Below, one piece after another: positions 5,774 through 12,225 of a stretch of 12,225 bases of DNA. Made by a program: the position numbers and the translations under genes. Numbering within the stretch: position 1 is the stretch's first letter; every line of letters begins with the position of its first letter. The notes under the pieces are model-generated. The model was not told where the DNA came from. It saw only the letters and a list, made by a program, of their open reading frames with translations, and did no database searches. Origin of the DNA: Streptococcus sp. (GTDB lineage Bacteria; Bacillota; Bacilli; Lactobacillales; Streptococcaceae); NCBI GenBank assembly GCA_030825825.1, contig JAPJPE010000004.1:1-12225 (forward strand), in the 5' to 3' direction.

Positions 5774-6838
5774 ATGACTGATTTATTTTCTAAAATCAAA
5801 GAAGTAACTGAAATCCCTGCCATCTCAGGTCATGAAGGTCCTGTACGGGATTATTTGCGCCAACAATTGACCCCTCATGTGGACGAAATCGTGACAGATG
5901 GTCTCGGTGGGATCTTTGGGGTCAAACACTCAACAGCTGCTGACGCTCCTCGTATCTTAGTAGCTGCCCACATGGACGAAGTTGGTTTTATGATTAGCGA
6001 AATCAAAGCTGACGGAACTTTCCGTGTTGTTCCAATCGGAGGTTGGAATCCGATGGTCGTCAGCGGCCAACGCTTCAAACTCTTTACACGTGATGGACGT
6101 GAATACCCTGCTATTTCCGGATCTGTTCCTCCACATTTGACACGTGGTACAGGTGGGCCAACCGTACCTGCCATTAGCGACATCGTCTTTGATGCAGGCT
6201 TTAGTTCTAAAGCTGAAGCTGAGAGCTATGGCATCCGTCCTGGAGATACCTTGGTCCCAGATAGCTCTGCAATTCTCACTGCTAATGGTAAAAACGTCAT
6301 TTCTAAAGCATGGGATAACCGCTACGGCGTCTTGATGGTCAGCGAATTAGCCAAGAGTCTTTCTGGACAAGCCTTAAACAACGAACTCTATGTAGGGGCT
6401 AACGTTCAAGAAGAAGTAGGACTTCGTGGTGCCCACACCTCAACTACTAAATTTGATCCTGAAATCTTCCTTGCTGTAGACTGTTCACCAGCAGCGGATG
6501 TTTTTGGGGACCAGGGCGCGATTGGTGAAGGAACACTGCTTCGCTTCTACGATCCAGGTCACATCATGCTACCAAATATGAAAGACTTCTTACTCACAAC
6601 TGCTGAGGAAGCGGGCATTAAATTCCAATACTATTGTGCCAAAGGTGGTACCGATGCAGGTGCAGCACACTTGAAGAACGGTGGAGTCCCATCAACAACC
6701 ATTGGTGTCTGTGCACGTTACATCCACTCTCACCAAACCCTCTATGCCATGGATGATTTCTTGCAAGCGCAAGCCTTCTTGCAAGCATTGGTTAAGAAAT
6801 TGGATCGCTCTACAGTTGATTTAATCAAACACTATTAA
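5774..6838 (+). CDS. pepA: Glutamyl aminopeptidase PepA (M42 family)
   Basis: This 354-residue cytoplasmic metallopeptidase removes N-terminal Glu and Asp residues from peptides. It is typical of lactic acid bacteria and streptococci and differs from the leucyl aminopeptidase also called PepA in enterobacteria. The M42 metal ligands and catalytic residues are present in order: H66 and D68 in VAAHMDEVGFM, D181 in KAWDNRYG, the E213-E214 pair in VQEEVGLRGA, D236 in LAVDCSPA and H318 in CARYIHSHQTLY. The length is usual for the family (about 350-360), and such enzymes form large tetrahedral dodecamers. ATG 5774 is chosen because GAAGG lies about six bases upstream and the N-terminus (MTDLFSKIKEVTEIPAISG) is typical. 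It is transcribed alone, divergently from the DUF4651 operon, and ends at a strong terminator. Confidence 0.96.
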   Translation: MTDLFSKIKEVTEIPAISGHEGPVRDYLRQQLTPHVDEIVTDGLGGIFGVKHSTAADAPRILVAAHMDEVGFMISEIKADGTFRVVPIGGWNPMVVSGQRFKLFTRDGREYPAISGSVPPHLTRGTGGPTVPAISDIVFDAGFSSKAEAESYGIRPGDTLVPDSSAILTANGKNVISKAWDNRYGVLMVSELAKSLSGQALNNELYVGANVQEEVGLRGAHTSTTKFDPEIFLAVDCSPAADVFGDQGAIGEGTLLRFYDPGHIMLPNMKDFLLTTAEEAGIKFQYYCAKGGTDAGAAHLKNGGVPSTTIGVCARYIHSHQTLYAMDDFLQAQAFLQALVKKLDRSTVDLIKHY

Positions 6839-6852
6839 ACAAAGCCTATCTG

Positions 6853-6874
6853 AAGCCCCGTAAGGGGCTTTTTT
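6853..6874 (+). terminator. Rho-independent terminator after pepA
   Basis: A GC-rich 7-bp stem (AAGCCCC 6853-6859 and GGGGCTT 6864-6870) with a GTAA tetraloop is followed by Ts. It starts 15 bases after the pepA stop. Confidence 0.92.
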
Positions 6875-6895
6875 AGGAGGGAAACAAGGTTCTCT

Positions 6896-6958
6896 TGGAA
6901 ACTTTCCACCGTGAGTAACCATTGAGCTCTTTGGCATCCACACTTCCCTATGGAAAGT
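6896..6958. repeat. Inverted repeats in the pepA-DUF1846 gap
   Basis: TGGAAA-C-TTTCCA at 6896-6908 is a perfect palindrome around one base. Its right half, ACTTTCCA (6901-6908), is also an exact inverted partner of TGGAAAGT at 6951-6958. Between them a CCA...GAGCTC...TGG symmetry (6919-6934) makes a long, bulged hairpin possible. There is no gene in this gap. It may be an operator-like site, a remnant of a small repeat element, or chance; nothing identifies it as a known streptococcal BOX or RUP element. Confidence 0.35.
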
Positions 6959-6990
6959 ATCTTAGAATATTTTATCTTCCATCGCTTTTC

Positions 6991-6999
6991 TGATATAAT
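6991..6999 (+). promoter_or_regulatory. Promoter of the DUF1846 gene (extended -10)
   Basis: TGATATAAT gives a perfect TATAAT (6994-6999) with an extended TG. The best -35 at 17 bases is TTTATC (6971-6976), which is weak. Transcription should start near 7006, leaving a leader of about 77 bases before ATG 7083. Confidence 0.68.
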
Positions 7000-7005
7000 A
7001 TGAAA

Positions 7006-7082
7006 GAATGAAATGGTAGGGAACTGAACACTCATCCTTGATTCTGTGTAGCAGGCCCTTTCCTTATATACAGGAGTTTTAC
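7006..7082 (+). other. 5' leader of the DUF1846 gene, possibly structured
   Basis: The leader could fold by pairing GGTAGGG (7015-7021) with CCCTTTCC (7056-7063) and ACAC (7028-7031) with GTGT (7046-7049). The ribosome binding site (7072-7076) lies outside the fold. The helices are short and include a mismatch or wobble, and I do not recognise a known riboswitch class. An in-frame TTG at 7038 has no ribosome binding site and is not a credible start. Confidence 0.2.
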
Positions 7083-8567
7083 ATGAAAAAACAAGCTTTT
7101 AGTTCTGAAAAGTATTTGAACTTGCAACGTGACCACATTATTGAGCGGATCAATCAATTCGATGGCAAGCTCTACCTTGAATTTGGTGGTAAGATGTTAG
7201 AAGACTTCCACGCTGCTCGTGTCCTCCCTGGATACGAACCAGACAATAAGATCAAGCTGCTCCAAGAATTGCGTGACCAGGTGGAAATTGTCATTGCCAT
7301 CAACGCCAACAACATTGAGCACTCAAAAGCCCGTGGAGACCTAGGAATTTCTTATGACCAAGAAGTGCTTCGCTTGATCGATAAATTCAATGAATTAGGA
7401 ATCTACGTTGGCTCTGTCGTGATCACCCAATATGCTGGACAAGCTGCAGCAGACGCCTTTCGCAAGCAACTGGATAAGAGCGGGATCGCCTCTTACCTCC
7501 ACTATCCGATCAAGGGCTATCCGACCGATATGGACCATATCATCTCTCCTGAGGGGATGGGGAAAAATGACTACATCAAGACTAGCCGCAATTTGGTCGT
7601 TGTGACAGCTCCTGGACCTGGTTCTGGTAAGCTGGCAACTTGCATGTCCAATATGTACCATGACCAATTAAATGGGATCAAATCAGGTTATGCTAAGTTT
7701 GAAACCTTCCCAGTTTGGAATCTTCCTTTGCACCACCCAGTCAACTTGGCTTATGAAGCAGCGACTGCAGATCTAGACGATGTCAATATGATCGATCCCT
7801 TCCACCTCCAAACCTACGGAGAAACAACGGTCAATTACAACCGCGATATCGAAATCTTCCCTGTCTTGAAGCGCATGTTGGAACGCATCTTAGGAACCTC
7901 TCCTTACGCTTCTCCAACAGACATGGGCGTCAACATGGTTGGCTTTGCCATTGTGGACAATGACGCTGCGATTGAAGCTTCCCAACAAGAAATCATCCGT
8001 CGCTATTACCAAACCATTTTGGATGTTAAAGCAGAGCGTGTCGGTGAAGGAGCTGTCAAGAAGATCGAGCTCTTGATGAATGATTTGGGGATTACTCCAA
8101 ATGATCGGAAAGTGACCGTCCTTGCCCGCCAAAAAGAAGAAGAAACGGGGGAGCCCGCCTTGGCGCTTGAATTGCCAAACGGCGAGATGGTAACCGGAAA
8201 AACCTCTGATCTCTTTGGCCCAACCGCAGCCCTCTTAATCAATGCGATCAAGAAATTGGCGCATATTGATAAAGAAACCAAATTAATCGAGCCAGAATAC
8301 GTCCAACCTATCCAAGGCTTGAAGATCAATCATTTGGGTAGCCGCAATCCTCGTCTTCACTCGAACGAAATCCTCATTGCCCTGGCCATTACAGCTATGA
8401 CCAATGAAGACGCTAAGCTTGCTATGCAAGAATTAGGCAAGTTGAAAGGCAGTGAAGCCCACTCAACCGTGATGCTAACAGACGAAGACAAGAATGTCCT
8501 TCGCAAGCTCGGTATCAACGTCACTATGGACCCTGTCTACCAATACGATCGCTTGTATCGTAAATAA
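7083..8567 (+). CDS. DUF1846 (UPF0371) protein of unknown function
   Basis: A 494-residue cytoplasmic protein matching the UPF0371/DUF1846 family in both length and sequence; its biochemical function is not established. Notable stretches are KLYLEFGGKMLEDFHAARVL (about 29-48), the glycine-rich nucleotide-loop-like VTAPGPGSGKLATCMSNMYH (174-193), HPVNLAYEAATADLDDVN (218-235), GVNMVGFAI (282-290) and NHLGSRNPRLHSNEILIAL (416-434). The GPGSGK element (178-183) resembles a phosphate-binding loop, but the surrounding order is not that of a standard P-loop NTPase. ATG at 7083 is preferred over an upstream TTG at 7038 because AGGAG (7072-7076) sits six bases before it and family members begin MKKQAF-like. 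It is a single-gene unit with an extended -10 promoter and a terminator shared with the convergent folate operon. Confidence 0.92.
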   Translation: MKKQAFSSEKYLNLQRDHIIERINQFDGKLYLEFGGKMLEDFHAARVLPGYEPDNKIKLLQELRDQVEIVIAINANNIEHSKARGDLGISYDQEVLRLIDKFNELGIYVGSVVITQYAGQAAADAFRKQLDKSGIASYLHYPIKGYPTDMDHIISPEGMGKNDYIKTSRNLVVVTAPGPGSGKLATCMSNMYHDQLNGIKSGYAKFETFPVWNLPLHHPVNLAYEAATADLDDVNMIDPFHLQTYGETTVNYNRDIEIFPVLKRMLERILGTSPYASPTDMGVNMVGFAIVDNDAAIEASQQEIIRRYYQTILDVKAERVGEGAVKKIELLMNDLGITPNDRKVTVLARQKEEETGEPALALELPNGEMVTGKTSDLFGPTAALLINAIKKLAHIDKETKLIEPEYVQPIQGLKINHLGSRNPRLHSNEILIALAITAMTNEDAKLAMQELGKLKGSEAHSTVMLTDEDKNVLRKLGINVTMDPVYQYDRLYRK

Positions 8568-8580
8568 ACTCAGACAAACA

Positions 8581-8613
8581 AAAACAATCCCTGCTCGAGG
8601 GATTGTTTTTTTT
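8581..8613. terminator. Bidirectional terminator between the DUF1846 gene and the folate operon
   Basis: An 11-bp stem (AAAACAATCCC 8581-8591 with GGGATTGTTTT 8599-8609) closes a 7-base loop. On the plus strand it continues into a long T run after the DUF1846 stop. On the minus strand the opposite arm also ends in Ts, after the folBK stop at 8633, so one hairpin can end both convergent transcripts. Confidence 0.9.
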
Positions 8614-8632
8614 ATAATGCAAAGAAGAGAAA

Positions 8633-9442
8633 CTATTTGACAGCCTCCCATAATTGGCGAATGGGCTTCCTTTGAACAGGGTCCACAAAATGAGGAGCAA
8701 TTTCATTTAAAGATTCTAATACAAAGGCTCGTTCTGCCACATAAGGATGCGGCAAGATCAAGCTCGGACTGTAACAAATCGTGTCCTCCATATAGAGCAG
8801 ATCTAGATCGATCACACGTGGCCCCCACTTGACCTCACGGACACGTCCCATTTCCTGCTCAATGGCAAGTAAGGTCTCTAGTAAATCCTCTGGGGTCATC
8901 CAGGTTTCAACCTCTGCCACCTGATTCAAAAAGGTGTCCTGCTCCACTCCTCCCCAAGGTTCTGTTTCAATCCTTGTAGATGTCTGAAGAAGGCGAATGC
9001 CTCGATCCTTGATTTTTTCTAGCGCCGTCTCTAGTTGCAGTTGTTTATCTCCCATATTGGTACCAAGGCCAATAAAGGCTCGTTTTTTCTCTCGTTCGAT
9101 TGTCACCGAACAAGTCTCGAGTGGCAAGGGAACAGGAGCCCAAGGTTTTTTCAACTCCAGACGAACTTTTTCTACAAAGGCATAGCTTTCGAAAATCTTT
9201 TGCACCAATTGAAAGGCAACCGTTTCAATCAGATCGATCTTTTCTGCCTGCATCCACTCGGTCAACTGTTCCGCTAAGATCCCGTAATGGATCGAAGCAT
9301 CCAAATCTCCTGTGCGGGCTGCACGGGTCATCTCATAATCCACCCATAGGTCTAGGACAAAGCGTTGTCCCAATTCTTTTTCTGCCGGAAAAACACCATG
9401 ATAGGCGTATATCTCTAAGTCCTTGATCCGTAATTGATCCAC
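8633..9442 (-). CDS. folBK: Bifunctional dihydroneopterin aldolase / HPPK (FolB-FolK fusion, SulD)
   Basis: A 269-residue fusion of two folate enzymes. Residues 1-118 are FolB: IKDLEIYAYHGVFPAEKELG, HYG at 52-54 and LELKKPWAP with the conserved lysine near 99. It turns dihydroneopterin into 6-hydroxymethyl-dihydropterin and glycolaldehyde. Residues 121-265 are FolK: FIGLGTNMGD (123-132), EPWGGVEQDTFLNQV, WGPRVIDLDLL with Mg-binding D212 and D214, and ILPHPYVAERAFVLESL. It transfers pyrophosphate from ATP to the pterin. The same fusion is SulD in S. pneumoniae. GTG at 9442 is chosen: AAGAGG (9456-9451) lies eight bases upstream and the product begins MDQL as in the pneumococcal protein. A GTG at 9451 would add three residues but has no ribosome binding site. 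It is the last gene of the operon, 25 bases after folE. Confidence 0.95.
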   Translation of the reverse strand: MDQLRIKDLEIYAYHGVFPAEKELGQRFVLDLWVDYEMTRAARTGDLDASIHYGILAEQLTEWMQAEKIDLIETVAFQLVQKIFESYAFVEKVRLELKKPWAPVPLPLETCSVTIEREKKRAFIGLGTNMGDKQLQLETALEKIKDRGIRLLQTSTRIETEPWGGVEQDTFLNQVAEVETWMTPEDLLETLLAIEQEMGRVREVKWGPRVIDLDLLYMEDTICYSPSLILPHPYVAERAFVLESLNEIAPHFVDPVQRKPIRQLWEAVK

Positions 9443-9467
9443 TCTCTTCACCTCTTATAGCCGGCCA

Positions 9468-10022
9468 TTAGTGGCCCATGAGTTTATAGGCTTCATTTTT
9501 CAAGTCTTTATCTGTCGCAAGCAGTCCACGTGCAGCGGTTGTCACTGTTGCAGTCCCAGGTTTACGGACACCACGCATGTTCATACACATATGCTCTGCT
9601 TCTACCCAGACAAGGGCACCTTGCGCTCCAAGATATTCCATCAAGGCATCTGCGATTTCTACCGTCAATCGTTCCTGAATCTGTGGTTTTTTAGCATAAA
9701 CTTCGACCGTACGAGCCAGTTTTGAAAGTCCAGCAACACGGCCATTTGGAATGTAGGCAATGTGCACTTTTCCATAAAACGGCAAAAAGTGATGCTCACA
9801 CATGGAATGGAAGAAAATATCCTTCTCAACCACCATATTGTTATCAATGATTTCAAACGATTTAGACAGGTGCTCTTCTGCCGTCTGTCCTAGTCCTGAA
9901 AAGATTTCTTGGTACATCTTTGCAATGCGGGACGGGGTTTCTTGAAGCCCTTCACGGTTCTCATCTTCACCGACTGCCTCGATAATCATTTTTACTGCTT
10001 CTTCAATTTTCTTTGTATCCAT
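9468..10022 (-). CDS. folE: GTP cyclohydrolase I (SulC)
   Basis: A 184-residue protein of the usual length. It catalyses the first step of folate synthesis, GTP to dihydroneopterin triphosphate with release of formate. The zinc ligands are in place: C75 and H78 in SMCEHHFLPFYGKVHIAYIP, and C146 in EHMCMNMRGV. GLSKLARTVEVYAKKPQIQE (98-117) is the family signature. It is therefore a type IA, zinc-dependent enzyme. ATG 10022 follows AGGAG, which overlaps the TAG stop of folC eight bases upstream, indicating translational coupling. The position between folC and folBK matches sulC of the pneumococcal operon. No oddities were seen. Confidence 0.97.
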   Translation of the reverse strand: MDTKKIEEAVKMIIEAVGEDENREGLQETPSRIAKMYQEIFSGLGQTAEEHLSKSFEIIDNNMVVEKDIFFHSMCEHHFLPFYGKVHIAYIPNGRVAGLSKLARTVEVYAKKPQIQERLTVEIADALMEYLGAQGALVWVEAEHMCMNMRGVRKPGTATVTTAARGLLATDKDLKNEAYKLMGH

Positions 10023-10030
10023 ATCATCTC

Positions 10031-11341
10031 CTAGTTGGATTTTTCTGTTTTTAATAAATAAGGTCGTACCTGGCTAAGGAAATAAAGCGATCCTGTTACA
10101 ATGAGGAGCTCATCATCTCCAGTTTGCCAGTTTTGTAGAAATTCTTGCCAGTTGACTTCCTCCAGCTGATGGTTTTTCGCAGCAGCTCTTATCTCTTCTT
10201 GAGAATAAGCTCTTGGATCTTCAAAGGTCGTGAGGATCAAGCGACTATTTTCCAGTTCCTGCCACTGAATGAGCATCTCTTCTAAGGCTTTGGTCCGGAT
10301 GCAAGTAAAAAGAATGGTCTTTTTTTGACTCGGGAACAGTTCTCGAAGACTTGCGATCAAAGGCGCAACGGCATGGGGGTTATGGGCCCCGTCCAGCAAG
10401 ATCATGGTTTTTTGAGAGATCACTTCCATCCGACCAGGCCAGACAACCTGACGCAAAGCCTTATCTACCAACTCTTTTGACAAGAGTTCACGCCCTTCTC
10501 TTTCAAAAAGTACATCACAGATACTGATAGCAAGAGCTGCATTTCTGGCCTGGTGATGACCTAAGAGCGCTACTTGATAAGAAGCTTTTTCTCTTTTAGA
10601 ACTGTGATAAGAAAAGGGTTGGCCCGATAGACAAGAGGCCTCTAGCTCAACTTGGTAATCTCTGTCATAGGCTGTTATCGGTGCCTGCTCTTGAATCGCA
10701 ATGGCTTCAATGACTTGGCTAGCTTCTGCTTCTATTTTTCCTAGAACCAGAGGAATTCCTGGCTTAATGATACCTGCCTTTTCACGGGCAATGGAAGCCA
10801 GATCTGGCCCAAGAAGAGCAACATGGTCCAAGCCAATCGATGTGATCGCAGTCAGAACGGGCTGGCAGACGTTGGTACTGTCTAGTCGTCCCCCCATACC
10901 GACTTCCATAATCACATAATCCAGCTCCTCATGAGCAAAATAATCATAGGCAACCGCCGTCATCACTTCAAATTCCGTCAAACCTTGAAAGATGTCTCTT
11001 GATTCTTCAGCTTCCAAGAGCCGTTGGTAGCTATCCAGATAGGTTTGCAGGTCTTGATCGGAAATGGCTTCGCCATTAATGGTGATCTGGTCATTGTAAT
11101 GGATCAGATAAGGAGAGGTAAAGACTCCAACGCGTAAACCTACCTGACTCAAAAGTTGGGACAAGGTAGCAATGGTAGATCCTTTGCCGTTGGTCCCCGC
11201 AACATGAATGACACGACAGTCTAGGTGAGGATTTCCTCTCAACGCCAAGAGAGCTTCCATGCGCTCCAAGCCAAAATGTGGATCCTGCGAACGATAGGCT
11301 TCTAGCCAACGAAGATCCAACTGATGTTCTTTTGTCTTCAT
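10031..11341 (-). CDS. folC: Dihydrofolate synthase / folylpolyglutamate synthase family (SulB)
   Basis: A 436-residue Mur-ligase-like ATP-dependent enzyme that joins glutamate to dihydropteroate. Visible motifs, in order: P-loop HVAGTNGKGST (46-56), FTSPYLIHYNDQITING (74-90), EVGMGGRLDSTN (146-157), SIGLDHVALLG (168-178), REKAGIIKPG (186-195) with the lysine that is carbamylated in this family, GHHQARNA (261-268), GRMEV (303-307) and LLDGAHNPHA (315-324). Most of this gene group acts as both dihydrofolate and folylpolyglutamate synthase; the pneumococcal counterpart SulB is described as dihydrofolate synthase. Sequence alone does not settle polyglutamylation here. The ATG directly follows the folP stop (TAAATG, no gap), so translation is coupled. 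Confidence 0.94.
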   Translation of the reverse strand: MKTKEHQLDLRWLEAYRSQDPHFGLERMEALLALRGNPHLDCRVIHVAGTNGKGSTIATLSQLLSQVGLRVGVFTSPYLIHYNDQITINGEAISDQDLQTYLDSYQRLLEAEESRDIFQGLTEFEVMTAVAYDYFAHEELDYVIMEVGMGGRLDSTNVCQPVLTAITSIGLDHVALLGPDLASIAREKAGIIKPGIPLVLGKIEAEASQVIEAIAIQEQAPITAYDRDYQVELEASCLSGQPFSYHSSKREKASYQVALLGHHQARNAALAISICDVLFEREGRELLSKELVDKALRQVVWPGRMEVISQKTMILLDGAHNPHAVAPLIASLRELFPSQKKTILFTCIRTKALEEMLIQWQELENSRLILTTFEDPRAYSQEEIRAAAKNHQLEEVNWQEFLQNWQTGDDELLIVTGSLYFLSQVRPYLLKTEKSN

Positions 11342-12225
11342 TTACTTGTATTGTTTTAAATTAGTATCTGCTGCCTCTTGGGCTTGGAAAATGGCTTGGC
11401 CCAGACTGGCTGCCATCTTGTGTAGGGGAATATCATGCACCCGCACCACTTCGACTCCTTGACTGGCTGCAATACTCGTCAAATGGCTCGAAGCCAGGTC
11501 CCGATTCCAAAAACCAGTCTCCGTTGCAGGATCTGTCTCAAATCCAGCTTCCTCAATAATATTGACCACAAAACGTTTGCGGGAGACCCCTAGAAAGATC
11601 GGATACCCCTTTTGGTGAATCGTCTCAAGTTCTTGTAATAAGAGTAAGTTCTCACGCTTGGTCAAACCAAAGCCGATCCCAGGGTCTAGCATGATCCGTT
11701 CCGTCTGGACACCGGCTTCTTTTGCGACCGCAAGCGAGCGGTCAAAGAAGGTCCACATCACGTCTTGAATCGGTTCTTGAGCCATTGTTTGAAGCTCTGC
11801 TTCTGTAAAAGCTGGTTCGAAACCAAAAGTTGGAAAAATAGTGGAACTTGGATGATGCGGTCTTGCCATCACTGGATTAAACATGAGAACTGCGCTGGCT
11901 TCATGCTCTGCAACTACAGTAGCCATCTTAGAATCTCCAAGAAAACCAGTAATATCATTGACAATATCGGCTCCAGCTTCCAGCGCTGCCGCCGCCACCT
12001 GGGACTTCCAGGTATCCACTGAGATCAAGACATCACTTTCTTTCCGAATGGCTTCTATCACCGGAACCACACGGTCAATCTCTTCTTGAATCTCCACATA
12101 ATGACTACCAGGTCTGGTTGATTCTCCTCCGATATCCAGGATCTGAGCCCCTTCTTGGATCAGTTTCCTTGCCTGCTGCAAGGCTGCATCCACACTCGTA
12201 TACTTACCGCCATCAGAAAATGAAT
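11342..12225 (-). CDS. folP: Dihydropteroate synthase (SulA), N-terminus beyond the window
   Basis: The frame stays open to the right edge and includes SFSDGGKYTSVDAAL, the end of the conserved NVTPDSFSDGG signature. The true start therefore lies about 20 residues beyond the window, and the GTG at 12193 is internal. The enzyme condenses p-aminobenzoate with hydroxymethyl-dihydropterin pyrophosphate and is the sulfonamide target. Other signatures, in order: ILDIGGESTRPGSHYVEI, VLISVDTWKSQVAAAAL, GADIVNDITGF, VLMFNPVMARPHHPSS, IMLDPGIGFGLTKRENLLLL, PIFLGVSRKRFV and GVEVVRVHDI. The loop after GGESTRPG shows no extra residues of the kind that small duplications create in sulfonamide-resistant pneumococci. 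About 294 codons are visible, against roughly 314 in the pneumococcal protein. It precedes folC with no gap; its promoter is out of view. Confidence 0.96.
   Translation of the reverse strand, partial: SFSDGGKYTSVDAALQQARKLIQEGAQILDIGGESTRPGSHYVEIQEEIDRVVPVIEAIRKESDVLISVDTWKSQVAAAALEAGADIVNDITGFLGDSKMATVVAEHEASAVLMFNPVMARPHHPSSTIFPTFGFEPAFTEAELQTMAQEPIQDVMWTFFDRSLAVAKEAGVQTERIMLDPGIGFGLTKRENLLLLQELETIHQKGYPIFLGVSRKRFVVNIIEEAGFETDPATETGFWNRDLASSHLTSIAASQGVEVVRVHDIPLHKMAASLGQAIFQAQEAADTNLKQYK

Noticed and set aside
7038..7082. Upstream TTG start for the DUF1846 gene
   Set aside because: There is no ribosome binding site before 7038, while ATG 7083 has AGGAG at six bases and gives the usual family N-terminus and length.
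8613..8618. TATAAT at the end of the shared terminator
   Set aside because: It sits in the T-run after the hairpin, has no -35, and no plus-strand gene follows it.
12190..12193. GTG at 12193 as the start of folP
   Set aside because: The frame continues upstream through SFSDGGKYTS, part of the invariant dihydropteroate synthase signature, so the gene is cut by the window edge.

Overview
The window looks like a chromosomal segment of a Streptococcus, most likely of the mitis/sanguinis/gordonii side of the genus. The reasons are the four-gene sul-type folate operon with a fused folB-folK, an SsbB with a competence-type promoter, a glutamyl aminopeptidase PepA, a DUF4651-thioredoxin-YtpR operon, and a sugar-sensing cluster matching the streptococcal levQ/levS/levR/levT group. 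The sequence alone does not fix the species. There is no rRNA, tRNA, insertion sequence, CRISPR array or prophage gene. Coding density is high and the longest non-coding gap is about 240 bases.

Layout. From 1 to 3703 (minus strand) lies a tightly coupled sugar-sensing operon. It holds a membrane-tethered ribose-type binding protein (levQ), a six-segment membrane histidine kinase (levS), a LuxR-type response regulator (levR) and a second, MalE-type binding protein (levT), which runs off the left edge. Next, ssbB (3893-4288, minus) has its own terminator and a near-consensus ComX/SigX cin-box. Then comes a three-gene minus-strand operon (5630 down to 4390): a small membrane-anchored DUF4651 protein, a thioredoxin-like protein and a YtpR-type tRNA-binding-domain protein. 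Its promoter is placed so that the transcript would be nearly leaderless. The divergent pepA (5774-6838, plus) starts from the same 143-base intergenic region. After a strong terminator and a small repeat-rich gap comes a plus-strand DUF1846/UPF0371 gene (7083-8567). A hairpin that can work in both directions separates it from the convergent folate operon folP-folC-folE-folBK (right edge down to 8633, minus). folP is cut by the right edge.

How the genes work together. The lev proteins probably detect an external sugar (fructose or mannose in the studied relative) and activate sugar-uptake and fructan-hydrolysis genes that are not in this window. The folate genes cover GTP cyclohydrolase I (FolE), dihydroneopterin aldolase plus pyrophosphokinase (FolB-FolK), dihydropteroate synthase (FolP) and dihydrofolate synthase (FolC), and so make dihydrofolate from GTP and p-aminobenzoate apart from the pterin dephosphorylation step. 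SsbB protects incoming single-stranded DNA during transformation. PepA trims acidic residues from peptides.

I found no clearly undescribed multi-gene system. The items most worth a second look are the doubly sensored lev operon, the apparently leaderless DUF4651 promoter, the conserved but poorly explained DUF4651-Trx-YtpR operon, and the small repeat/leader region before the DUF1846 gene.
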